64,000 nt of DNA from positions 310,001-374,000 of the forward strand of contig NZ_JAQMWP010000004.1 of NCBI RefSeq assembly GCF_030403745.1. The letters run 5' to 3'. The translations under genes were made by a program, and so were the position numbers. The stretch is from Streptomyces sp. S.PB5 (GTDB taxonomy: Bacteria; Actinomycetota; Actinomycetes; Streptomycetales; Streptomycetaceae). The notes beneath the pieces are model-generated. The model saw only the letters and a list, made by a program, of their open reading frames with translations. It was not told the origin of the DNA and searched no databases. Shown here one piece after another: positions 7,890 through 15,962 of the stretch. Within the stretch, counting starts at the first letter, position 1. Each line of letters opens with the position of its first letter.

Positions 7890-8333
7890 TCAGGGCGTCA
7901 CGGTCAGGTAGGTCAGGCCCGCGTCGCCGACGGTGTTCTCGCGGTACTCCACGATCCCGAAGTGGCGTCGATGGACGTCGAGTGGTGAAGCTCCCACAGC
8001 GGCTGTCGGGGTTTACCAGCCAGGTTCTGAGAACGAACGACAGCGGTGTCTGGGGCAGGGTGTCGCCGTCCTTGCAGACATACAGATCGAGATCCCGCCG
8101 TGTGCCGGTGTCGTCGGCCAGGGCGGCCACCCTGGCGAGTTCGGCGCCGTCGGGCACAGGGACGCGCATTCTGGCCGTCGCCCGGCTCTCGGCCGGACGG
8201 TCCGGGTCGAAGCGCGGTGCGGTTCCGGTGAGCGTTCCGGAGCGGGGGGTGTCGGAGTACAGGCCGCGCAGTCGGGTGTGCAGCTCACCCCGCCGGCCCA
8301 CCCGGGTGTCCGTGTCACCGAGCCGGCGGTGCC
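7890..8333 (-). pseudogene. Out-of-frame C-terminal domain of the subtilisin
   Basis: The protease frame stops at 8334, yet sequence typical of the C-terminal beta-domain of Streptomyces S8 peptidases continues in other frames. One frame, covering roughly 8010-8330, reads LHTRLRGLYSDTPRSGTLTG followed by ELARVAALADDTGTRRDLDL and YVCKDGD. Another frame ends with RHFGIVEYRENTVGDAGLTY, then LTVTP and a TGA at 7890. Restoring the domain therefore needs one change near 8334 and at least one more near 8000. I infer degradation of an originally ~960-residue protease, or sequence errors. The hairpin at 7842-7873 follows the final remnant codon. Confidence 0.7.
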
Positions 8334-10748
8334 CTAGCCCGCTGCGGTGCCGGGGGCGTCGAGTCGGTGTGCCAGGAGCGCGACCGGGCTGCGCACTTGG
8401 TGCTGTCGGTGCTCGTCGGTCCAGGTCAGGGTGCCGAAGGCCCACCGGCCGTAGACAGCGTCGCGCCGGGTGAGGCGGACGGTGAACCGGGCCGAGGCGC
8501 GCGGTGCCAGGTCCAGCACTTCGGGCGTGACGCGGGCCTCGAAACCGGCGGGCGGTTTCACCGTCGCCCGGTAGACGGCTCGGACGGAGCCCACGTTGGT
8601 GACCGTGCGGGTCACCGTCCGCCGCCCGGTCAGGTGTCCGACGGCGATCGACGGGCCGTTGAGATCGACGGCGTCGATGCGCCGCGCCGCGCCGCACCGG
8701 GGGTTGTTCCCAGGGACGTCCGGCCGGCTTACCGCGCACAGGAAGTCGGTCCAGTCGGCGAAGGCCGAGTCGTAGACCAGGCCGGGGTCCGCCGCGGCGG
8801 CCGGGGTGACATGACCGGAGCCGAGGTCGAACGGGGTGGCCTTCGCTCCGGAGCGGCGAACCGGCCGGCCCGTGCCGTCGGTGGTGGACGCGGTGGTCAT
8901 CAGGGCCGACTTGACTGCCATGGGGGACCAGCCGGGGTGCAGGCCCTTCAGGAGCAGGGCCAGTCCCGCCACGTGGGGGGCAGCCATCGACGTGCCGGAC
9001 AGCACGCCGAAGCGGGGGGTCGTGCCGACCGGCGCCACCCCCGCCGCGATGTCCACGCCTGGTGCGGCCAGGTCCGGCTTGAGTACGTCGCCGTGCGCGA
9101 GGGTGTCCGGGCCGCCGGACGAGAATCCCGCGATGCCGGGGGTCGGCCGGGGTACGCTCCGGGACGTGCCGAGCCGCACGGCGGCGTCCGAGGTGGCGGC
9201 GTACGCCCGGACTGCGGCGCCGTCCACCGCGCTCAGGTGCACGGTCGGCACGGAGACCACCTCTGTGAGGAGGTCCTGGTCGTCGTCGGTGTTGACCAGC
9301 ACCATGCCGATACCACCGGCCCGCCGGACCTCGTCGCTCTTCGCGGCGCGGTCGATCCATCCCCGTTCGCAGATCACGACCGCACCCCGTGCCTTTGCCG
9401 CGTCGAGCGTGCCCGGAGAACACCGGGAGAGCCGCGCCGGGTCGGTGTCCGGTGCCCCCGCCCGGGCGGCGTCGACCAGCGGGGCCGACGCGACGGCCCG
9501 ATCGGCGCCCGCCCCGGTGAAGACGGTTCCGTCGCCGAGTGCCAGGGCCGTGCGGTAGCCGGTGTCACCGTGGGCGGCGGCCACTGTGGTGACCCACGGG
9601 GCGGTGTTCGCCACGGTGCCCGGCCCGTTGTTCCCGGCCGCGGTGGCGACGAACACACCGGCCGCGGCGGCGTTGAGCTGCGCGGCGTACAGGGGGTTGT
9701 CCATGCTGGGCAGAGCGCCGCCGACCGACAGGTTGATCACGTCGACGCCGTCGGCCACAGCCCTGTCCATGGCGGCGACGACATCGGCCAGGGGACATCC
9801 CGCCGCGCCCCAGCACGCCTTGTAGGCGGCCACCCGAGCGGCCGGCGCGACACCCGACAGCTCGCCCTCCAGGACGGACGGGGGCAGGGACACGGCGACC
9901 CTGTGGTTGCCGGCGGCGATGGTGGCGGTGTGAGTGCCGTGTCCTTCCGTGTCCAGAGGTGAGGCCGGTGTTGCTCCCGGAACACTCTTGCCGAAGTAGG
10001 CGGCGCCGATCACCTTGCCCGTGCAGGTGAACCGTTGCCCGGGGCCGGTGCCGGCGTCGCAGCCGCCTCGCCACTTGCGGGCGATGGCCTCGGCGTCCGG
10101 GCGGGGTGCCGGTGACGGCCTCAGCATCGGGTTGGCCGGGTCGATCCCGGTGTCGACGACGCCGATGATCATGCCCTCGCCGGCGCGCCCGGGCCCGCCA
10201 TCGAACCGGGACCACAGTCCCTGCCGGCTGGACAGTCCGAGGAAGCGGGCGGTGTCGGCGAGGGGGAGTGCGGAGGCGGCCGCCTCCGTCCTGGACCCCG
10301 TGAGGTACAGGGTCTCGTTGCGGGTGACCGAGCGGACGCCCGGTGCGGCGGTGAGCCGTGCGGCCTGGCCGGAGGTGAGCCGTGCGGCAAACCCGCTGAG
10401 CGCATGGTCGTAGGTGTGCAGCACCTCGGGTCGTGGTGCCACGGCCCGCCCCCGCCCGGACACGGCTGCCAGCAGGGCGTCCCGCCGCAGGTCCAGCCGC
10501 GCCACGTAAGCACGTACGGCATCGGAGTCCGGGTCCGGCCGTCGGCCGGCGGTGCGCCGGAGGTCCCGGTGCGTGACGACCGGTTCGTCCGCCAACTGGA
10601 CCACGTAGACCCCGCTCAGCCCGTCCGGTCCGACGCCGGCGGCCGGTGCCGGCATGGCGGCGGGGCCCAGGACGAGGTATCCGGCGAGTGCACCGGAGAG
10701 GGCCAAGGCCAGGGCTCTGCACCTGTTCTGACGGCTTCTCGGGTACAT
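8334..10748 (-). CDS. Secreted subtilisin-like serine protease (S8), C-terminally truncated
   Basis: 804 aa from ATG 10748, which has AGGGAG 5 nt upstream; an alternative start at 10772 lacks proper spacing. The order of parts is a signal peptide, an inhibitor_I9-like propeptide (YVVQLADEPVVTHRDLRRTA...), a peptidase S8 domain and an inserted PA-like domain. The catalytic triad is complete: Asp in VVDTGID, His in GHGTHTATIAAG, Ser in SGTSMAAPHVAG; the oxyanion Asn is in AAGNNGPGT. An Fn3-like region (VTRTVTNVGSVRAVYRATVK) follows, then an early stop. The usual final beta-domain lies beyond the stop in other frames. The catalytic part is intact, so a shortened active enzyme is possible. Confidence 0.9.
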   Translation of the reverse strand: MYPRSRQNRCRALALALSGALAGYLVLGPAAMPAPAAGVGPDGLSGVYVVQLADEPVVTHRDLRRTAGRRPDPDSDAVRAYVARLDLRRDALLAAVSGRGRAVAPRPEVLHTYDHALSGFAARLTSGQAARLTAAPGVRSVTRNETLYLTGSRTEAAASALPLADTARFLGLSSRQGLWSRFDGGPGRAGEGMIIGVVDTGIDPANPMLRPSPAPRPDAEAIARKWRGGCDAGTGPGQRFTCTGKVIGAAYFGKSVPGATPASPLDTEGHGTHTATIAAGNHRVAVSLPPSVLEGELSGVAPAARVAAYKACWGAAGCPLADVVAAMDRAVADGVDVINLSVGGALPSMDNPLYAAQLNAAAAGVFVATAAGNNGPGTVANTAPWVTTVAAAHGDTGYRTALALGDGTVFTGAGADRAVASAPLVDAARAGAPDTDPARLSRCSPGTLDAAKARGAVVICERGWIDRAAKSDEVRRAGGIGMVLVNTDDDQDLLTEVVSVPTVHLSAVDGAAVRAYAATSDAAVRLGTSRSVPRPTPGIAGFSSGGPDTLAHGDVLKPDLAAPGVDIAAGVAPVGTTPRFGVLSGTSMAAPHVAGLALLLKGLHPGWSPMAVKSALMTTASTTDGTGRPVRRSGAKATPFDLGSGHVTPAAAADPGLVYDSAFADWTDFLCAVSRPDVPGNNPRCGAARRIDAVDLNGPSIAVGHLTGRRTVTRTVTNVGSVRAVYRATVKPPAGFEARVTPEVLDLAPRASARFTVRLTRRDAVYGRWAFGTLTWTDEHRQHQVRSPVALLAHRLDAPGTAAG

Positions 10749-10991
10749 CGGTGCTCCCTGACGGTCGTTCATCACCCTTTCGTCAGATCGTCAGGGACGC
10801 GGCGGCCGGTCGCGCGAGGGAGCGTGCGGCCGGGTGACCGAGCCCCATCTGGGCCAACGAGCACGATATTTGAGTTCCCGTTATTCCTACTAATGGGTCG
10901 ATTGGGTGGATCTCCGGTGTGTCGATACATGCCATCGAAGGGGGGCTCTCGAGGGAGACGAGGACAAGTGCTCAACAGAGGAGAAGCGAAC

Positions 10992-12248
10992 ATGAGCGTT
11001 ACACATCGGCATGCCCCGCCGGGCCCGCCGCGGCGCACGCGGATGCCGGTATGGCTCGGTGGGCTGAGCCTCGCGCTGGCAGCGACGGGATCGCTCGCCG
11101 GCACGGCGGCGGCGCTGCCGGGAGACCACGGCCCCAACCACTCCACGGCGTCGGACACACGGGCGGCGGAGGTCGCCAACAAGCTGGGCGACTACGTCTG
11201 GTACGACGAGAACGGCAACGGCGTGCAGGACGCGGACGAAAAGCCCGCGCCCGGCGTCCAGGCCAAGCTCGTCGACATGAACGGTGGAATCGTCCAGACC
11301 ACGACCACCGACGCGGCCGGCAAGTACTCCTTCGAGAACTTCGCCAACGGCTGGTACAAGGTCTGCTTCACCAAGCCGAGCGGCTACAAGTGGACGAAGC
11401 ACAACGCCAGCGGCTCGGACAACGACTCGGCCGTGTTCCCGGACACCGGGTGCAGCTACCCGGTGCAGGTGGAGAACTGCGACGACCTGACGATCGACGC
11501 CGGGCTGGTACCGCTCAACCGGCTGGGCGACCGCGTGTGGTTCGACACCAACGGCAACGGTATCCAGGACCCGGACGAGCGTGCGTCCCGCGCGAAGGCC
11601 CCGGGCGAGCCCGGTGCGCCCGCCATCAAGGTCCTGCTGAAGGACCCGGAGACCGGCGAGGTCCTGCGCACCACGTATACCGACGCCAACGGCAACTACC
11701 TGTTCCCGGACCTGGAGGACGGCAAGTACCGGGTCTGCTTCATCGCCCCCAAGGGCTATCTGTGGACCAAGCAGAACGCGGGCGGAGTCGGCGATGACTC
11801 GGTCGTCGATGTGAACACCGGCTGCACCCCGGTCGTCACGCTCGGCCCCGGCAACCGTGAGGACCTGACCCTCGACGCGGGTCTCGTCAAGGCGCTGCGG
11901 CTGACCCTCGTCAAGACTGAGAGCAAGCATCACAAGCCGTTGCGTGGCGCGGTGTTCCAGCTCTGGCAGAACACCAATGGTGTGCCCGGTCTGCAGCGGA
12001 CCGGTGCGAACAAGGACACCTTGGTCGGGGACTGCGTGACCACGAAGAAGGGCCGCTGCTCCTTCGGCAGCCTGCGGGTCGGCACGTACTACCTGGTCGA
12101 GAAGGACGTGCCCGAGGGCTACGTCCTGCCGAAGAACCCGGTCACCGGGCCGTACAAGCTCACCTTCGCGAACGGCAGCAAGGGTGACGGCCTGGTCGTG
12201 AAGATCAGCAACAAGCGCGGTGAACCGTGCAAGGGCGGCAAGTGCTGA
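10992..12248 (+). CDS. Secreted SdrD B-like / Cna-B-like repeat protein
   Basis: 418 aa from ATG 10992 (GAGGAGAAG just upstream). The leader WLGGLSLALAATGSLAGTAA is a signal peptide with cleavage after ALP or AAA near residue 42. Two SdrD B-like domains follow, each opening with LGDYVWYDENGNGVQD or LGDRVWFDTNGNGIQD (Asp/Asn-rich calcium-binding loops) and ending TIDAGLV or TLDAGLV. The third domain is a Cna-B/SpaA-like prealbumin fold (LTLVKTESKHHKPLRGAVFQ ... YYLVEKDVPEGYVL). No LPxTG-type signal or membrane tail exists; the protein ends in PCKGGKC. It is therefore probably released or held non-covalently in the wall. Likely a stalk or matrix protein, role unproven. Confidence 0.88.
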   Translation: MSVTHRHAPPGPPRRTRMPVWLGGLSLALAATGSLAGTAAALPGDHGPNHSTASDTRAAEVANKLGDYVWYDENGNGVQDADEKPAPGVQAKLVDMNGGIVQTTTTDAAGKYSFENFANGWYKVCFTKPSGYKWTKHNASGSDNDSAVFPDTGCSYPVQVENCDDLTIDAGLVPLNRLGDRVWFDTNGNGIQDPDERASRAKAPGEPGAPAIKVLLKDPETGEVLRTTYTDANGNYLFPDLEDGKYRVCFIAPKGYLWTKQNAGGVGDDSVVDVNTGCTPVVTLGPGNREDLTLDAGLVKALRLTLVKTESKHHKPLRGAVFQLWQNTNGVPGLQRTGANKDTLVGDCVTTKKGRCSFGSLRVGTYYLVEKDVPEGYVLPKNPVTGPYKLTFANGSKGDGLVVKISNKRGEPCKGGKC

Positions 12249-12280
12249 TCGGGCCGGTCGGAGTGGCCTGAGATGCGTAC

Positions 12281-12312
12281 GGCCCGCACATCCTGTCGGG
12301 GGTGTGCGGGCC
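12281..12312. terminator. Hairpin between convergent genes
   Basis: GGCCCGCACA (12281-12290) pairs with TGTGCGGGCC (12303-12312); 12-nt loop. It serves the SdrD-like gene and the convergent L,D-transpeptidase gene. Confidence 0.75.
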
Positions 12313-12332
12313 GCGCACTTGTGCCCGTCGGT

Positions 12333-13040
12333 TCATGTGCCCGGCGCGCGTCCCCACACATACACCTGGTCGCCCTTGCGCAGGGTGTCCCACAGTCGCC
12401 GTGCGTCGGCGGACCGAAGGTTCACGCATCCGTGCGAGCCGCCCCGGAAGATGTCGCCGGAGTAGCCGTGGAAGGCCTGTCCCCGGCTGAAGAACTGGGC
12501 GTGCGGCATCGGTGCGTTGCCGTACAGGGTCGAGCGGTGGTCGATGCTGCGCCGGTAGACCCGGTGCCACCCGGTCCGGGTCTCTGAGCCGTCACGGCCC
12601 GTGCGCACCGGAACCGCCGGATAGACGACGCGCAGCCCTTCTCGCACCCACATCAGCCGACGGTCGAGGTCCACGCATGCGATCCGTGTCGAGTGGGCCG
12701 GGCACTTCCGACCGGGGTCGGGGTTGGCCCGTGCTTCCACGACCAGCACGGCGTGGTGGGTGATCGGTCCGGCGTAGCCCGCGGCCGGGCGGACACCGTT
12801 GCGCTGCTGGAAGGCGCGGATCGCCGCACAGTCGGAGGGGGACTGGCGTCCGTCGGCCCGCAGGCCGAGGTGTTGCTCCAGCCGCCGCTGGTAGGGGCCG
12901 GTGCCTGCGGTGCACGGCGGCGCGGACGACGCGGCGAACGCCGCGGGCGCGCAGGCGCCTGACACCAGCGTCATGACCAGGGCGGGAACGATGATGACCG
13001 CCGCGCGGATCGGACGGGCCTTCCGCGTTCTCGTTCTCAA
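12333..13040 (-). CDS. L,D-transpeptidase (YkuD) with N-terminal peptidoglycan-binding-like domain
   Basis: 235 aa exported enzyme. YkuD enzymes make 3-3 peptidoglycan crosslinks or attach wall proteins. The signal peptide (AAVIIVPALVMTLVSGACAP) is followed by a small Cys-containing module (CTAGTGPYQRRLEQHLGL...RQSPSDCAAIRAFQQRNGV) related to peptidoglycan-binding domains. The YkuD domain ends in the catalytic motif FRGGSHGCVNLR (His, Cys, Arg). The likely start is a TTG at 13040, with GGGGAG about 10 nt upstream, so the exact N-terminus is uncertain. It is strongly similar throughout to the protein at 15963-16775, which makes the two recent paralogues. Confidence 0.9.
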   Translation of the reverse strand: MRTRTRKARPIRAAVIIVPALVMTLVSGACAPAAFAASSAPPCTAGTGPYQRRLEQHLGLRADGRQSPSDCAAIRAFQQRNGVRPAAGYAGPITHHAVLVVEARANPDPGRKCPAHSTRIACVDLDRRLMWVREGLRVVYPAVPVRTGRDGSETRTGWHRVYRRSIDHRSTLYGNAPMPHAQFFSRGQAFHGYSGDIFRGGSHGCVNLRSADARRLWDTLRKGDQVYVWGRAPGT

Positions 13041-13223
13041 CGTCGCTCGTCTCCCCGTCTTCCTCGCGTCCGAAGCCCGGCACCGGACGTTCTCTGTCGT
13101 GTGTCCGTATTCGGATCAGGTGTTCGTACCGAGTTGTACCGGGCGGGTGCGGGGCGGTCACACGATCGGCGGCCGGTTGGGTCGGGTGGGTGAGCGTCAA
13201 CCCCCGTTCGGCGGAACACGCGT

Positions 13224-13254
13224 GAGCGGCCGCCCCTGGCCGGGGCGGCCGCTC
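13224..13254 (-). terminator. Strong hairpin terminator
   Basis: GAGCGGCCGCCCC (13224-13236) and its perfect complement (13242-13254), 13-bp stem, 5-nt loop, 32 bp beyond the end of the small secreted gene at 13286. Confidence 0.8.
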
Positions 13255-13285
13255 ATGTTCTGCCGGTCCGCGTCAGCGGTCTGGG

Positions 13286-13657
13286 TTACCCGACAGGTAG
13301 CGGGATCCCGCCGGTGGTGTCGGTCAGGCCGCCGGTCAGGCCACCGGTCAGGCCGTCGGTCAGGCCGCCACCACTGGTGCCGCTCATCTTGTTGGAGCCG
13401 AGAAGGCCCGTCAGGAGGTCGCAGACGGTGTCGGCGATGCCGCCCAGGCCGAGGCCGGCGAGAAGGCCGCCCCCGGCGCCCCCGGTAAGGCCTCCGGTGA
13501 GGTCGCCGCGCTGCACGGACGTGCTCTGGGAGACCCGGTTGCGCTCCGGGTTCGAGATCGCGTTGGCGGCCTGTGCCGGAGCGGCCGCGGTGATGGCGCC
13601 GATGGTGAGAAGGGCGCCCGCGACGGTGCCGGCTATGGCGCGACGGATGCTGTTCAT
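13286..13657 (-). CDS. Small secreted glycine-rich repeat protein
   Basis: 123 aa from ATG 13657 (AGGAG, 6-nt spacer). The signal peptide MNSIRRAIAGTVAGALLTIG is followed by likely cleavage at AQA near residue 33. The mature part alternates GGLTGG-type stretches with one Cys-containing hydrophobic segment (GLGLGGIADTVCDLLTGLLG). Its tail is a short repeat built on LTGGLTGGLTD and DGLTGGLTGG. No known family. The glycine-rich repeat suggests a surface or matrix structural role, which is inference. A longer in-frame start at 13864 would bury the signal peptide. Confidence 0.82.
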   Translation of the reverse strand: MNSIRRAIAGTVAGALLTIGAITAAAPAQAANAISNPERNRVSQSTSVQRGDLTGGLTGGAGGGLLAGLGLGGIADTVCDLLTGLLGSNKMSGTSGGGLTDGLTGGLTGGLTDTTGGIPLPVG

Positions 13658-14016
13658 GTGTGACTCCTGTGACTGGGTGATGGAGCGGCCATCGCGGGTT
13701 GCGGTCAACCGCGCACGATGCGTAATCAGCCGCCTGCGGTCGACGTTATGTGAAGATCCGACGGGCTGCCCGCCCAGGTTGCGCCACCCGTGTCCCCGAA
13801 AAGCGCGCGGTTCGCATTCCCGCAGATCGGAGCGGGGTGATGGTCTTTCCTGACGGGCCCACAATTAGGCCGGACGCGTCATGTGCAGTGACGGCAGGCA
13901 CCTTTCTCCAGTTGCTTCGACTGGAACGGGACCTACTCCCCATGGGCGGACGGTCGTGGACGAGAGGGCTGCTCTCCTCCTTGTCGGCTTTTCTTTCCGC
14001 GTGGCTGGCGTGCTTT
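13658..14016. other. 359-nt intergenic region
   Basis: Leader of the small secreted gene plus the region behind the LCP gene, with both genes on the minus strand. GC drops at 13640-13760. Open frames exist across it on both strands, but none has a start with a ribosome-binding site or a recognisable product. I see no gene. Confidence 0.5.
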
Positions 14017-15204
14017 TTACCGGCCTTCGCCGAATTCCCATCCGAAGAAGTCATGCCGGTGTCCTGCCCCGGCGCGGGCATGACTCGGTTCGGCGGTGGA
14101 GTCTCCTTTTCCAGCGGCCTCGGCGATGTTTTGGGACGGCAACCCGGAACACGCCAGCGCCGTGCCCCGCACGGGGGGTGTACGGCCGAGCAGCGGCGGC
14201 GGATCGGCTGCGGCAGGGGTGGAGCCCGCTGGGACGAGCGGGCGGTCCTGCCGCAGCCGGGAGAACAGCCGCCGCTCGGCCGCCGTGTCCCAGCGCAGTG
14301 TCGATCCGACACCCGGCAGGATCGGATGGAAGCCGCCGACCGGCACGGTCGTGAACTCGGTCGCCGACAGGGGGATCCGGCTCAGCACGGCGGCCAGGTC
14401 CAGCAGGCGGCCGACGCTCATACCCTGGTCGACCCGGACGGAGCCACGCAGCGTACGGGCCAGACGCACCATCGTTACCGGGTCGGCCAGCACGCCCTGC
14501 GTGGACAGTCGGCGCAGCGTCGCGACCAGGAACCGCTGCTGGCGCTGCACTCGCCCGATGTCGGCGCTGGCGTCCAGGTGCCGGGAACGGACGTACTGGA
14601 GAGCCTGGCCGCCCCCGAGCCGGTGGGTGCCCGGGGTGAGGTCGAGTCGGGTGGCGAAGTCCTGAAGAGGCCGGGCGGTGCAGACGTCGACGCCGCCGAT
14701 CTCGTCGACGGCGTCCATGAAGCGCCGGAAGTCCACCTGGAGGTAGTGCTTGATGTCCACGCCGGTCATGTTCTCGACCGTGCGGACGGCGAGCGCGGGG
14801 CCGCCTTCGGCGTAGGCATGGTTGAGCTTGGCCGAATGCGCGGGGCGCAGGGCGCCAGTGACGTCGTCGCGGTGGGCGGGGACGAGGGCGTAGGAGTCGC
14901 GCGGCAGGCTGACGACACTCACCCGGTCGCGGGCGGCGGAGACATGGACGAGCATCATGACGTCCGTGCAGTGGCAGGCGGTGCCGCCCGCGTGAAACTG
15001 CTGCTTCTCCTGCTGAGTGATGGTGTCACGGTCGTCGATGCCCATCAGCAGGATGTTCGTGCCGGTGTCCTGACCGGGCGGGGTGGTGACCGTGGTGCCG
15101 CTGAGCGTGGCCGTTGCGGCGAGCATCAGGGCTGCCTGCACTGCCAGGCGGTGCAGGCGTCGCCGGGGAAGATGAGGGGCGGGGGGCTTCTTCGGGCGCG
15201 TCAC
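14017..15204 (-). CDS. LytR-CpsA-Psr (LCP) family wall-polymer ligase
   Basis: 395 aa. LCP enzymes transfer polyprenyl-linked glycopolymers onto peptidoglycan outside the membrane. One N-terminal membrane anchor (LAVQAALMLAATATLSG) precedes the LCP domain. Visible signatures are NILLMGIDDRD, VSLPRDSYALVP (pyrophosphate-binding Arg), KLNHAYAEGGPALAV, GGVDVCTARPLQD and SADIGRVQRQQRFLVATLRR. These cover the conserved Arg and Asp residues of the active site. The C-terminal ~70 residues are Pro/Ala-rich and not conserved. The start is GTG 15204, without a clear ribosome-binding site. With the transpeptidases on either side and the polysaccharide operon upstream, it fits a glycopolymer-attachment role. 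Confidence 0.92.
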   Translation of the reverse strand: MTRPKKPPAPHLPRRRLHRLAVQAALMLAATATLSGTTVTTPPGQDTGTNILLMGIDDRDTITQQEKQQFHAGGTACHCTDVMMLVHVSAARDRVSVVSLPRDSYALVPAHRDDVTGALRPAHSAKLNHAYAEGGPALAVRTVENMTGVDIKHYLQVDFRRFMDAVDEIGGVDVCTARPLQDFATRLDLTPGTHRLGGGQALQYVRSRHLDASADIGRVQRQQRFLVATLRRLSTQGVLADPVTMVRLARTLRGSVRVDQGMSVGRLLDLAAVLSRIPLSATEFTTVPVGGFHPILPGVGSTLRWDTAAERRLFSRLRQDRPLVPAGSTPAAADPPPLLGRTPPVRGTALACSGLPSQNIAEAAGKGDSTAEPSHARAGAGHRHDFFGWEFGEGR

Positions 15205-15270
15205 GGTGTGAACATATGTTTTTCCGCCGTGGGCGTGCGGCGGCTCGCCAGTGGAGTGCCCCGAGTGGCC

Positions 15271-15750
15271 TCATGGGTTGTGGACGCCGGAGGGCACGCC
15301 GCTGTCGCTGTCGGCGGTGGGGGAGGGAACGGCGACGGGGGCTGCAGCGCGTCGTAACGCTCGCAGCGCCACCTGTGTCTCGTACAGATGGCGGACCTTG
15401 ATCCGCAGCACCCACGGGTCGACGGGCATGAGGACCAGATCGGCGACGGCCAGTCGGTAGCCGAGGGCCGACAGGTCGCGCTCGCTTCCGGTGCTGGACA
15501 GCAGTACGACGGGGACGTCCCGGACCGGATCGAGACGTCTCATGCGGTGGACGAGGTCGAGCTCACCGGTGCTGTCCGTGCCTACGTTCAGCAGGATGAC
15601 CGCGGGGTGGGCGTGCAGCAGCACCTTCAGGGCCTCGGAGGTGCCGCAGGCGCGGAGCAGAGGGTAGCGGAGCTGTTCGAGCGTGCTTTCCAGAGCGAAC
15701 AGGGTGTCGTTGTGGCCGTCGACCACCAGGACCGGCGAGGGCTCGTGCAC
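15271..15750 (-). CDS. Degenerate response-regulator receiver domain protein
   Basis: 159 aa, a stand-alone receiver fold without an output domain. GTG 15750 has AGAGGAGAG 4 nt upstream. The fold reads VLVVDGHNDTLFALESTLEQ (beta1 and helix 1), AVILLNVGTDSTGELDLVHR (beta3) and VPVVLLSSTGSERDLSALGY (beta4, switch Ser). Where the phospho-accepting Asp belongs there is Asn (LLNVG), and the beta5 Lys is replaced in LVLMPVDPWVL. It therefore cannot be phosphorylated in the usual way and resembles the atypical receivers of Streptomyces that respond to ligands or partners. The C-terminal 25 residues are disordered-looking. No kinase gene is nearby. Confidence 0.82.
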   Translation of the reverse strand: MHEPSPVLVVDGHNDTLFALESTLEQLRYPLLRACGTSEALKVLLHAHPAVILLNVGTDSTGELDLVHRMRRLDPVRDVPVVLLSSTGSERDLSALGYRLAVADLVLMPVDPWVLRIKVRHLYETQVALRALRRAAAPVAVPSPTADSDSGVPSGVHNP

Positions 15751-15962
15751 GGGGCTCTCCTCTCGATCCGGAAAGGTTATGTCCCGTTATTCGGGCCTGT
15801 CCTAGAAAGTGATTGATCGTGGGCGAGTACCCACGTGTGGGGGAACCTGGGACTGGGACGCGTGATCGACACGATCGGCTCAGCAGAACCTCTCCGTCAG
15901 GACTCCGGTGCCGTACTGCTGGAGGCAAGCGTGGGATGCGAGACGGTTACGGGAGGCCGACT

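Noticed and set aside
13746..14312. 188-codon minus-strand frame overlapping the LCP 3' end
   Set aside because: Low-complexity basic sequence, no ribosome-binding site, half of it a shadow of the LCP gene.
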